13,308 nucleotides of DNA. Origin: Alcaligenaceae bacterium (GTDB lineage Bacteria; Pseudomonadota; Gammaproteobacteria; Burkholderiales; Burkholderiaceae_B). Position numbers and translations under genes: made by a program. Location of the stretch: NCBI GenBank assembly GCA_012511095.1, contig JAAZGT010000281.1:1-13308 (forward strand), written 5' to 3'. This document shows, piece after piece, positions 1-7,104 of this stretch; the stretch's first letter is position 1, and each line of letters opens with the position of its first letter. The notes beneath the pieces are model-generated. The model saw nothing but the letters and a program-made list of their open reading frames with translations. It was not told where the DNA came from and ran no database searches.

Positions 1-691
1 CCTCTTTCAAGTAGTTAGGGTGATAAGTGCGCATACCGCCTGCTCCTTGCACGATGGGCTCAATAATCATGGCCGCTAGATGCTCATGATGCTGCTCAAG
101 AGCGGCGCATAAAGGCGCTATCTCGGCAGGATCCCACTCGCCATGGTAGGAACTTTGGGGTGCAGGTACAAAGACTCGCTGCGGTAATGCTGAGCCAAAA
201 AGGCTGTGCATTCCCGTGGTGGGATCACATACCGACATAGCATTCCATGTATCGCCATGGTAGCCCGAGCGAGTGGTGATGATGTTTTGTTTTTGATGCT
301 GGCCACGGGCAGCCCAATACTGTACGGCCATTTTTAAAGACACCTCAACGGCCACGGAGCCCGAATCAGCATAGAAAATCTTTTGTAAGTGTTTTGGTAA
401 AATCTCAAGCAAAGCGCGACCCAAATCAATGGCCGGCTGATGCGTTAAACCCCCAAACATCACATGTGACATGTCATTAATTTGTGCGATCGCGGCTTGA
501 TTTAAAGTCGGATGGTTATAACCATGAATGACACACCACCAAGACGACATTCCATCAATTAATCGCCTACCGTCTGCCAGTTGCAAATAAACACCCTCTG
601 CTGAGGCTACTTTATAAGCAGGCAAAGGCTCGGTCATTGAGGCGTAAGGGTGCCAAAGATGTTGGCGATCAAAATCATCAATTAAAGACAT
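1..691 (-). CDS. bioA: Adenosylmethionine-8-amino-7-oxononanoate aminotransferase (BioA), N-terminal 230 residues, cut by window edge
   Basis: This PLP-dependent class-III aminotransferase converts 7-keto-8-aminopelargonate to 7,8-diaminopelargonate in the cytosol, using S-adenosylmethionine as amino donor (biotin synthesis). The visible part follows E. coli BioA closely: WHPYASM near residue 13, GMSSWW near 47-52, SHVMFGGLTH near 75-84, ADSGSVAVEV near 108-117, SGYHGDT near 142-148 with the tyrosine that stacks on PLP, MSVCDPTTGMHSL near 152-164, and EPIVQGAGGM near 211-220. The paired tryptophans and the SGYHGDT tyrosine separate BioA from other class-III transaminases. The PLP-binding lysine lies beyond the window. 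The ATG at 691 is preceded by an AAGGA-type ribosome site. It is transcribed in the same direction as the TRAP operon upstream, but 148 bp separate it from the DUF1850 stop and it probably has its own promoter. I see no disruption in the part shown. Confidence 0.96.
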   Translation of the reverse strand, partial: MSLIDDFDRQHLWHPYASMTEPLPAYKVASAEGVYLQLADGRRLIDGMSSWWCVIHGYNHPTLNQAAIAQINDMSHVMFGGLTHQPAIDLGRALLEILPKHLQKIFYADSGSVAVEVSLKMAVQYWAARGQHQKQNIITTRSGYHGDTWNAMSVCDPTTGMHSLFGSALPQRVFVPAPQSSYHGEWDPAEIAPLCAALEQHHEHLAAMIIEPIVQGAGGMRTYHPNYLKE

Positions 692-768
692 TATTTCCTT
701 GAGATAACTGACTAATAAAGCTTATCAAGCTACCACCTAAGAAATAAGATGACAAGATAAAATATATG

Positions 769-828
769 CAACTTAACAGAAGTTAAACGAAATTAATGGA
801 ATTTAAAGGATTTTAATGGCTTTAAAAG
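769..828 (-). repeat. Six-unit 10-bp phased TTAA array upstream of bioA
   Basis: Read on the minus strand, six consecutive 10-bp units are CTTTTAAAGC, CATTAAAATC, CTTTAAATTC, CATTAATTTC, GTTTAACTTC and TGTTAAGTTG. TTAA recurs at plus-strand 773, 783, 793, 803, 813 and 822, which is almost perfect 10-bp periodicity. The middle units share a TTAAnTTC core. The array ends about 78 bp before the bioA start codon and begins about 12 bp after the DUF1850 stop. A spacing of one helical turn puts the TTAA steps on one face of the helix. That suggests bent DNA, an UP-element-like promoter region or a tandem operator. The period is seen directly; any function is inference. Confidence 0.7.
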
Positions 829-839
829 CAAAGGCCCTG

Positions 840-1355
840 TTAATTTTCATCTTGGGGCGCTGTGCAAGCCCACATTAAAGTGACCCCACCATCACTTGGG
901 AGAATTTCAGCTAGAGAGCGACAACCTGCCTGATCACACCACTCATAATCGGGCACGAATTCAGAACGCGTCAAACGCAACTCAAGATGCTCACTAATCA
1001 CTGGTTTATAGTGATACCAGCCTTGTTTAAAAACCGCCCCCTCAGGTGGCTCCATGCCAGCAGCAGAACCTTTAATACGCGCCTCTTTTGCAAATAACAA
1101 GGGCTGCGAACCCTCTTTTGAGACTCTAGCCTTAGTATTAGAAAAGTCCGCCTTTAAAGGCAACTCAACGGAGTCGTCAAACTTTATCTGATAGTCCTCT
1201 TCCCAACGAACTTTTTCAATACTATGCTGCCATGCCAAGGTAAATTCTTGTACCGGCACAAAGACCGGAATGGCATTAGGTGCAGCCTCAGCGACCGAAG
1301 CCAACTGTAAACACACACCCAATGCCATTTGACCCACTAAGGATGCAATCGACAT
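840..1355 (-). CDS. Exported DUF1850 protein, TAXI-TRAP accessory
   Basis: This DUF1850-family protein of 171 residues is a family regularly encoded next to TAXI-TRAP permeases; its biochemical role is not established. Residues 1-24 form a signal peptide with a hydrophobic core ending in VAEA, so the mature protein should be periplasmic. Family hallmarks are an early W-x-HSIEKVRWEEDY block (about 42-55), the KGSAAGMEPPEGA block (about 95-107), a GWYHY segment (about 112-116), and a YEWCDQAGC stretch with two cysteines (140 and 145) that could form a disulfide. It starts 8 bp downstream of the permease stop and is surely co-transcribed with it. I chose the ATG at 1355 over the TTG one codon upstream; an AGG lies about 8 nt before the ATG. 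It may assist substrate delivery or permease assembly, but this is inference from context. Confidence 0.88.
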   Translation of the reverse strand: MSIASLVGQMALGVCLQLASVAEAAPNAIPVFVPVQEFTLAWQHSIEKVRWEEDYQIKFDDSVELPLKADFSNTKARVSKEGSQPLLFAKEARIKGSAAGMEPPEGAVFKQGWYHYKPVISEHLELRLTRSEFVPDYEWCDQAGCRSLAEILPSDGGVTLMWACTAPQDEN

Positions 1356-1363
1356 CAAATCGC

Positions 1364-3478
1364 CTAGCTTTTAGTTGTTATCATCGACAAAGCGTTATTG
1401 CTCATGTCGCTCGAAACAAACTCCTCTTTGGGCTCTCTTGGTTTAACCGTCAGTAAACCAGCGGCTTTATCACGACGATATTTAATAAGATGCCATACTG
1501 CAAATAGACTAGCCAAGGCAAAACCAAGCAGATCGGAGTATTCATTAGCCCAGACGAGTAAGGCGGCAGTACATACAACATAGATACGCTCGACCACATT
1601 TAAGCGAGTCAAGATAAAGCCAGTAGCACCACCAGCCCACATGATAATTGCTACAGCGGCCTTAAACACAATAAAGACGACCTCGTAGAAGTGCGTATAC
1701 TCTTGTAGCATTAGCGCTGGGGTATAGACCGCCATATACGGCACCACAAAACCCGCAATCGCCACACGTACCGCCTGCAAGCTAATTGTAAAGCCGGAAG
1801 CCCTTGCAATCGGCGCCGCAGCAAAGCACGCTAAAGCCACCGGTGGCGTTAAATCGGCCATGATCCCAAAGTAGAATACAAACATATGTGAAACTACTAA
1901 AGGCACACCTAACTCTAATAAAATCGGCGCCGCCAAAGAGCTCGTAATAATGTAGTTAGGAATGGTCGGAATACCCATGCCTAAGATCAAGCACGTAATC
2001 ATGGTCAAAAACAGCGCAATAAAAAGATTATCACGACCAATAGCAATGACCTGACCACCAAACTCTGCAGCCACACCTGTTAGGTTAATGATACCGATAA
2101 TGATCCCCACCAAAGCACAAGCCACTGCCACAGGTAGGGCATGGCGCGCACCCTCAGCCATAGACTGTAACGCTTCACCAAGGGCACTGCTACTACCATC
2201 ACGCTTAAGCTTTAAGACCACCACTAAAAAAGCGATGATGGCAAAGAAAGCCGAAACGCCAAACTCTTTGAAACCTAAACACGCAATACCTAATAAAACC
2301 CAGAAAATATATCTAAGCGCCTTATTTGATACGCTTTGCATTGCTGCCGCACCAAAAATCAGAATGGCAGTTAAGCCTAAACCTACGGTTCCTGCAAATA
2401 ACGGTGTAAAACCAGAAAATAGCAAATACACTAAACCAATGAGCGGAATTAACAAATACCACTTAGTCGCTAAAGCACCCCATGGGTTAGGACATTCCTC
2501 TTTGGGTAAACCATGCAGCCCCTTACGGCCCGCCTCAAAATGCACCGACATAAAGACGGTAAAGAAATAAAGAATCGCTGGAATAATGGCTGCCTTAACA
2601 ATATCCACATAAGGTACGTTAATCGTTTCGGCCATAATAAAGGCCACCGCCCCCATGACTGGCGGCATAATTTGACCACCCATACTGGAAGTGGCTTCAA
2701 CCCCACCCGCAAACGGTGCCGAATAACCAAAGCGTTTCATTAAAGGAATCGTAAACTGACCTGTGGTCACCACGTTGGCGACACCCGAGCCGTTAATCGT
2801 ACCCATTAAACCTGAGCTAACCACTGAGACCTTGGCTGGGCCACCACGGTGATGACCCACCGTACCCATCGCAAAATCACTAAAAAGATCAATCATACCG
2901 GCTCGTTCTAAGAAAGAGCCAAATAAAATAAATAAGAAAATATAGGTGGAAGACACATAAGTTGGCACACCGTAAATACCCTCTGTACCAAAGGACAAGG
3001 TACCGACGATTTGATCAAAGCCGTAGCCACGGTGCATTAAAGGCCCCGGCAAGTATTCACCAAATAAACCATAGGCTAAAAACAAAGCACAAATAGTTGG
3101 CAAAGCCCAACCCATCATGCGACGCGTCACGTCAAAGACCAAAACAATGGTGATAATACCGACCACCATATCCATCTGGGTCATTTCACCTGCTCTAGCC
3201 GTTAAATCCGACTCAAATACCCAGTGATATAAACTCAGACCAAAACCAAGTAGACCAAGCGCCCAACCCAATGCAGGGATACGTTGATTAAAAAATCGCG
3301 GTGCTAAGGTATAGACCATCAAAATAACAAAACCGACGTGAATAGCACGCGTTACTTGACTTGAAATTGGGCTAAACGCAGCCGTATAGATTTGAAAACT
3401 TGAAAAAAGTACTGCAACCCAAAAAATCGCTCTGCCAAATTGAACCATTGATTGGCTTTCGTTTTCATTAAGACTCAT
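1364..3478 (-). CDS. TRAP transporter permease, fused 4TM/12TM DctQM protein (TAXI type)
   Basis: This inner-membrane permease of a TRAP transporter would drive cation-coupled uptake of the solute delivered by the adjacent TAXI binding protein. At 704 residues it has the usual length for the TAXI class, where DctQ-like and DctM-like parts are fused. About four helices fill residues 15-135. The DctM-like core shows GSFLERAGMIDLF (187-199), GGPAKVSVVSSGLMGTINGSG (212-232), GQIMPPVMGA (268-277), LGMGIPTIPNYI (499-510) and FGIMADLTPPVAL (537-549). The GSG and MPP motifs recall the two half-repeats that form the substrate and cation site in this fold. A polar cytoplasmic tail closes the protein. 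The ATG at 3478 has a GGA ribosome site 7 nt upstream. It lies between the binding-protein gene (115 bp upstream) and DUF1850 (8 bp downstream). The substrate cannot be read from sequence; most characterised TRAP systems carry organic acids. Confidence 0.95.
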   Translation of the reverse strand: MSLNENESQSMVQFGRAIFWVAVLFSSFQIYTAAFSPISSQVTRAIHVGFVILMVYTLAPRFFNQRIPALGWALGLLGFGLSLYHWVFESDLTARAGEMTQMDMVVGIITIVLVFDVTRRMMGWALPTICALFLAYGLFGEYLPGPLMHRGYGFDQIVGTLSFGTEGIYGVPTYVSSTYIFLFILFGSFLERAGMIDLFSDFAMGTVGHHRGGPAKVSVVSSGLMGTINGSGVANVVTTGQFTIPLMKRFGYSAPFAGGVEATSSMGGQIMPPVMGAVAFIMAETINVPYVDIVKAAIIPAILYFFTVFMSVHFEAGRKGLHGLPKEECPNPWGALATKWYLLIPLIGLVYLLFSGFTPLFAGTVGLGLTAILIFGAAAMQSVSNKALRYIFWVLLGIACLGFKEFGVSAFFAIIAFLVVVLKLKRDGSSSALGEALQSMAEGARHALPVAVACALVGIIIGIINLTGVAAEFGGQVIAIGRDNLFIALFLTMITCLILGMGIPTIPNYIITSSLAAPILLELGVPLVVSHMFVFYFGIMADLTPPVALACFAAAPIARASGFTISLQAVRVAIAGFVVPYMAVYTPALMLQEYTHFYEVVFIVFKAAVAIIMWAGGATGFILTRLNVVERIYVVCTAALLVWANEYSDLLGFALASLFAVWHLIKYRRDKAAGLLTVKPREPKEEFVSSDMSNNALSMITTKS

Positions 3479-3493
3479 GAATTTTTCCGATCA

Positions 3494-3516
3494 TTGTTGT
3501 CAAAAAATAACAACAA
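3494..3516 (-). promoter_or_regulatory. Stem-loop just upstream of the TRAP permease ribosome site
   Basis: A perfect 7-bp inverted repeat (plus strand TTGTTGT at 3494-3500 and ACAACAA at 3510-3516) surrounds a 9-nt A/T-only loop apart from one end base. In the minus-strand mRNA the hairpin ends about 6 nt before the GGAAAAA ribosome site of the permease. It could tune permease translation or act as a 5' stabilising structure left after processing. No function is proven by sequence. Confidence 0.5.
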
Positions 3517-3540
3517 ATTTAAATATTAAATTTTGAATTA

Positions 3541-3570
3541 CCCCGCAACGCCACAACAAGCGCTACGGGG
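3541..3570 (-). terminator. Intergenic hairpin after the TAXI binding-protein gene (attenuator or mRNA-stabilising structure)
   Basis: In minus-strand RNA, CCCCGUAGCGC pairs with GCGUUGCGGGG across an 8-nt loop to give an unbroken 11-bp stem that includes two G-U wobbles. On the plus strand those two positions become C-A and A-C mismatches, so the structure favours RNA read from the operon strand. No clean U-run follows; the next bases are mixed A/T. It is therefore more likely a partial terminator or a 3'-end stabiliser than a full stop. Such structures between binding-protein and permease genes commonly give excess binding protein. Confidence 0.68.
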
Positions 3571-3593
3571 TGGTGTACTGCAACTACTGATAA

Positions 3594-4553
3594 TTACTCA
3601 ATAATGCCTTGCTCTTTGTAATATCTTTCTGCACCAGGGTGAATTGGTACAGGCATACCCGTTACGGCATTTTTGATATCCATGGCGCTAATCGCATTAT
3701 GAGCATTTTTAAGGTTGTCTAATTTTTCATAAACAATCTTGGTCATCTCATAAGCTAAGTCGTCAGATACGCCCGAATGAGAAATCAAATAGTTCGGAAT
3801 AGCAGCCGTTGGGACATCCTCAGTTTGACCGTCGTAGGTGTTTGCAGGAATCACATCAACCACATACGCCTCTGAAGCCACTTTTTCTACAACTTCTTTA
3901 GGGATAGGAATGACATTAATCTTAATCGCACTAGCTAAGTCACGAATAGAGGCCACACCAATACCGGCCGACTGCAGCGTGGCATCAATTTGGCGGTTTT
4001 TCATTAACTCAACTGACTCACCAAAAGATAAGTACTCAACTTTAGAGAAGTCACTGTAATCTAAACCAGCCGCTTTAAAGATGGCACGCGCATTTAATTC
4101 AGTACCTGAGCGGGCAGCGCCAACAGAGATACGCTTACCCTTAAGATCCTCAATGCTGTTAATGCCACTGTCTGGGTTCGCAATAATATGTACGTAGTTG
4201 TTATAAAGTCGGCTAATAGCGCGTAATTTATCTAGCTTGTTTTTAAAGCCCGCCTCTTCGCGGCCATTCCACGCGTCTTCTACCGTATCAGCCAAAGAAA
4301 ATGCAATTTCCGCACGACCAGCTTGTAATAAGTTCATATTTTCAGCTGATGCTTTGGTAACTTGTGCAGTCGCACGAACATTAGGAATGTTTTCAGCGTA
4401 ATGCTGAGCCAAAGCAACCCCTACAGGATAATAAACGCCACTCTGGCCACCCGTTAATACGGTTACGAATTGATTTTTCTGAGCTAAGGCAGCGCCTGAA
4501 GTAGCTAATAAGGTGGCAGTTGTAGCACCGATAATCCATTTTTTTAACAACAT
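3594..4553 (-). CDS. TAXI-family TRAP transporter solute-binding protein
   Basis: This periplasmic binding protein captures solute and delivers it to the downstream fused TRAP permease. At 319 residues it has the normal length. Residues 1-24 are a signal peptide with a Lys-Lys start, a hydrophobic core and an ALA cleavage site before QKN. The mature start shows the TAXI signature TVLTGGQSGVYYPVG (31-45), followed by ENMNLLQAGRAEIAF (71-85), which is conserved in the family, and the SVGAARSGTELNA segment (143-155) at the start of the second lobe. There is no lipobox, so the protein should be soluble. The ATG at 4553 has a strong AGGAG ribosome site 7 nt upstream, better than that of the permease, which fits high expression. 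It is first in the operon, opposite the divergent control region. The ligand cannot be predicted with confidence; organic acids such as C4-C5 dicarboxylates or amino acids are plausible. Confidence 0.95.
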   Translation of the reverse strand: MLLKKWIIGATTATLLATSGAALAQKNQFVTVLTGGQSGVYYPVGVALAQHYAENIPNVRATAQVTKASAENMNLLQAGRAEIAFSLADTVEDAWNGREEAGFKNKLDKLRAISRLYNNYVHIIANPDSGINSIEDLKGKRISVGAARSGTELNARAIFKAAGLDYSDFSKVEYLSFGESVELMKNRQIDATLQSAGIGVASIRDLASAIKINVIPIPKEVVEKVASEAYVVDVIPANTYDGQTEDVPTAAIPNYLISHSGVSDDLAYEMTKIVYEKLDNLKNAHNAISAMDIKNAVTGMPVPIHPGAERYYKEQGIIE

Positions 4554-4940
4554 ATTTAGTCTCCTGATGTCAGTTAAATTGTTTTGAGAAATTTTAAGCT
4601 TATTAAAGGCGGTTATTAGTAAGAGATTCCCCTAGGTTGTTCCATCTGGTGGAATTCAGTTCCGAAAAACAACTTTAAATGCTTAAATCTTCTATGCTCA
4701 TATCGTGTAGTGGTACAGTGCTTAAAATTAATTTGTGCGAATCAGTTCAGACTAGGTCGACTTTTTACTTAAAGTTCTCTTTCACGTTTCGCAACACTTA
4801 ATAAAAACTTTTTTATTAGATTAGAGTATCCTAAAGTAATAGAGCTTATCTGCCTAAGCTCCTAAGGCTCATCTTGAACAAAGCCCTCCCCAAGGGTTAA
4901 TATTTAATAGTTATAGAAAAATATTTCTTAAGGACTGTCA
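4554..4940. promoter_or_regulatory. 387-bp divergent control region between TRAP operon and aldehyde dehydrogenase gene
   Basis: No convincing gene is present. The region must hold promoters for both divergent transcripts and contains several dyads. TTCCA-N5-TGGAA lies at 4640-4654 inside outer arms GTTGTT (4636-4641) and AACAAC (4668-4673). TGTA-N4-TACA lies at 4706-4717. TAATAAAAA/TTTTTATTA lies at 4799-4818, and GAGCTTA-N6-TAAGCTC at 4842-4861. A possible promoter for the dehydrogenase is TTGAAC (4874-4879) with TAATAT (4898-4903), spacer 18. No regulator gene lies beside it, so any controlling protein is encoded elsewhere. Confidence 0.7.
4842..4861. promoter_or_regulatory. Perfect 7-bp dyad (GAGCTTA-N6-TAAGCTC), candidate operator
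   Basis: The arms are fully complementary and separated by TCTGCC. The dyad sits 12 bp upstream of the candidate -35 element for the aldehyde dehydrogenase gene. A partial third copy of the half-site (TAAGGCTC) follows at 4863-4870. The size and spacing fit a dimeric regulator site. An RNA hairpin is possible if transcription starts further upstream. Confidence 0.45.
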
Positions 4941-6377
4941 ATGACCAAGACATACCCAGCATTGGGTCTTTATATAAATGGCGAGTTTATTGCGGCTGAG
5001 GGTCGTAAAACTCAGAATGTAATTAATCCAGCCACCGAAGAGGTGCTGGGTCAATTACCTCATGCGACTAAAGACGACTTGGATTACGCCTTAGCTTCTG
5101 CGGCCGAGGCTTTTAAGAGCTGGAAAAACAGCTCGCCAATGGAGCGTTCAGCAATTTTGCGTAAGGCCGCGCAATTGGCACGCGAACGTGCCCAAGAAAT
5201 TGGTCGTAACCTAACCCTAGACCAAGGTAAGCCCTTAGCCCAAGCGGTAGGTGAGATTATTAGCTGTGCTGACCATTGTGATTGGCATGCCGAGGAGTGC
5301 CGCCGTATTTACGGACGCATTATTCCACCTCGTCGACCTCATATTCGACAATATGTGATGCGTGAACCCATTGGAGTTTGCGCAGCTTTTACACCGTGGA
5401 ACTTCCCATTTAACCAAGCAATTCGTAAGATTAGTGCGGCCATTGGGGCGGGTTGTACCATTATTTTAAAAGGCCCTGAGGACTCGCCAAGCTCGATTAT
5501 GGCTATTGCTCAGATGTTTGAAGACGCTGGCCTACCTAAAGGTGTCTTAAATATTGTTTGGGGTGAGCCACCGTTTATTTCGGATTATTTAATTCGTTCA
5601 CCGATTGTGCGCAAAATCTCATTTACTGGCTCGGTACCTGTAGGTAAGCAGCTGGCAGCCTTGGCTGGCGCACACATGAAACCTGTGACTATGGAGTTAG
5701 GCGGCCATTCGCCAGTTATTGTGATGGACGACGCTGATATCACAAAGGTCGCCACATCACTTGCTAGAACAAAAATTCGTAATGCTGGTCAGGTGTGTGT
5801 ATCACCGACACGTTTCTATGTGCATGAAAAAGCCTACGACCAGTTTTTATCTGTGTTTGTATCCAAACTTTCTGATATCAAAATCGGTGATGGTCTCGAT
5901 CCCGATGTGGATATGGGTCCCTTAGCACATGAGCGTCGCTTAGAGACGATGGAAGACTTTGTACAAGATGCACGCCGTCACGGCGCAACAGTTGAAATTG
6001 GTGGTGAACGCCTCGACTGCGAGGGTTTCTTTTATTTACCCACCGTATTAACCAATGTGAATTACGACTGTAAGATTATGTGCGATGAGCCTTTTGGCCC
6101 GGTGGCACCGGTGACCCCTTTTAGCGATCTCGATGAGGTGATTGCTGAGGCCAACCGTTTACCTTATGGCTTAGCATCCTATGTCTTTACCAACAACCTA
6201 AGCGCCTCTGTGAAGCTATCAAATAGCATTGAGGCAGGTATGGTGCATATTAATAACCTCGGCTCGAGCTTACCTGAAGCGCCATTTGGCGGCATTAAAG
6301 ATAGCGGCATGGGTAGCGAGGGTGGTCAAGAAACCTTTGATGCCTATTTAGTAACCAAGCTCATCACCCAGCTTTAA
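4941..6377 (+). CDS. NAD(P)-dependent aldehyde dehydrogenase, succinate-semialdehyde dehydrogenase type
   Basis: This soluble aldehyde dehydrogenase would oxidise an aldehyde to its carboxylic acid with NAD(P)+. At 478 residues it has the normal length. The catalytic set is complete: TPWNFP with Asn154, Lys177 of the cofactor site in KGPEDSP, the FTGS turn at 228-231, the general base Glu252 in MELGGHSP, the nucleophile Cys286 in NAGQVCVSP, and EPFGP with Glu383. The overall pattern, including the PEAPFGGIKDSGMGSEGG ending, matches the succinate-semialdehyde dehydrogenase branch, but this branch is over-annotated and the true substrate is uncertain, hence no gene symbol. The ATG at 4941 has an AAGGA site 6 nt upstream. 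The gene is divergent from the TAXI-TRAP operon and upstream of tctBA, with its own terminator. Context suggests it processes an intermediate derived from an imported organic or amino acid. Confidence 0.93.
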   Translation: MTKTYPALGLYINGEFIAAEGRKTQNVINPATEEVLGQLPHATKDDLDYALASAAEAFKSWKNSSPMERSAILRKAAQLARERAQEIGRNLTLDQGKPLAQAVGEIISCADHCDWHAEECRRIYGRIIPPRRPHIRQYVMREPIGVCAAFTPWNFPFNQAIRKISAAIGAGCTIILKGPEDSPSSIMAIAQMFEDAGLPKGVLNIVWGEPPFISDYLIRSPIVRKISFTGSVPVGKQLAALAGAHMKPVTMELGGHSPVIVMDDADITKVATSLARTKIRNAGQVCVSPTRFYVHEKAYDQFLSVFVSKLSDIKIGDGLDPDVDMGPLAHERRLETMEDFVQDARRHGATVEIGGERLDCEGFFYLPTVLTNVNYDCKIMCDEPFGPVAPVTPFSDLDEVIAEANRLPYGLASYVFTNNLSASVKLSNSIEAGMVHINNLGSSLPEAPFGGIKDSGMGSEGGQETFDAYLVTKLITQL

Positions 6378-6390
6378 TTCATGTCATCCT

Positions 6391-6431
6391 AAAATTTGCA
6401 GAGTGAGCCACGAGTTCATTCTGCAAATTTT
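6391..6431 (+). terminator. Rho-independent terminator after the aldehyde dehydrogenase gene
   Basis: A perfect 12-bp inverted repeat (AAAATTTGCAGA at 6391-6402, TCTGCAAATTTT at 6420-6431) can extend by four more pairs inward, one of them G-U, leaving a 9-nt loop. The 3' arm ends in a T-run, with more T soon after. It starts 13 bp after the stop codon. Flanking A and T runs make it potentially active in both directions. It separates the dehydrogenase gene from tctB. Confidence 0.85.
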
Positions 6432-6506
6432 CGTTTAAAATAACTTACCTCTTAGCTTTTTATCTAAAAGCATCTCTATTTATTGTCTCAAAGGGTTCTA
6501 TTTATC

Positions 6507-7103
6507 ATGATTAAAAATCAACAAGATTTTTGGTCTGGCATTATGTTTGTGGTGATTGGTGCGTTTTTTGCCTATATCGCCTCTAGCTCTTATTCTATGG
6601 GTTCTGCTGCACGTATGGGGCCAGCCTTTTTACCCTATTATTTAGGCATTATCCTATTGATCTTAGGTGCCATTATTAGTATCACGGCTTTGCGTGGCAA
6701 GGCGCAGGAAGAGCATAAGGTCGGACGTTTTGATTGGGATATTTTGCTAATGATTATCGGCTCGCTCGTTGGTTTCGGCCTTATGCTCAAGCCCCTGGGC
6801 TTTTACCTCTCAATTATGGTGTTGGTAATCTTTAGTAGCATGGCGAGCCATGAATTTAGTTTAAGAGTAGCTATTGCGAATGCGCTTTTTCTACTGCTCT
6901 TTTCTTATCTTGCCTTTATTCGTGGCTTGCAGTTGGTGATGCCACTTACTCCCACTCCTTTTAGCGAATGGCATCGTTATGAGCAACTACTTATTCCTAT
7001 TGCATTGAGTAGTATCGTGATCATTGGTTACTTTAAAATTAAACAAACCGCACAAATCAAAGACATAAAATCCAAACTTCAACAACATCAAGGTGGCAAT
7101 TAA
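6507..7103 (+). CDS. tctB: Tripartite tricarboxylate transporter small permease subunit TctB, C-terminally extended
   Basis: This is the small membrane subunit of a tripartite tricarboxylate transporter, partner of TctA encoded directly downstream. The N-terminal block DFWSGIMFVVIGAFFAYIAS (7-26) and the SMGSAARMGPAFLPYYLG block (30-47) are typical of TctB. Helices are predicted near 11-28, 41-62, 78-96, 98-111 and 121-141. Most TctB proteins end shortly after the position of the PLTPTPF stretch (146-152). This one continues with an extra hydrophobic segment (about 160-176) and a Lys/Gln-rich tail, 198 residues in all. I chose the ATG at 6507; a TTG 24 bp upstream would add eight atypical residues. 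AAGGG lies about 11 nt before the ATG, a long spacing. The stop is one base from the tctA ATG, so translation is probably coupled. Confidence 0.93.
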   Translation: MIKNQQDFWSGIMFVVIGAFFAYIASSSYSMGSAARMGPAFLPYYLGIILLILGAIISITALRGKAQEEHKVGRFDWDILLMIIGSLVGFGLMLKPLGFYLSIMVLVIFSSMASHEFSLRVAIANALFLLLFSYLAFIRGLQLVMPLTPTPFSEWHRYEQLLIPIALSSIVIIGYFKIKQTAQIKDIKSKLQQHQGGN

Positions 7104-7104
7104 A

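Noticed and set aside
118..306. Open frame of 62 codons on the minus strand within bioA
   Set aside because: It is an out-of-frame shadow of bioA, whose own frame runs unbroken through this stretch.
804..842. Terminator between the DUF1850 gene and bioA
   Set aside because: GGCCTTT and AAAGCC can form only a short bulged stem with no distinct U-run; the phased repeat is the stronger signal.
2088..2570. Open frame of 160 codons on the plus strand, antisense to the TRAP permease
   Set aside because: It is rich in Lys, Pro and Ala with no family resemblance, overlaps a well-supported membrane protein gene and has no ribosome site of note.
4694..4801. Possible 35-codon peptide in the divergent control region starting MLISCSG
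   Set aside because: No ribosome site, no family likeness, and it crosses dyads that better explain the region.
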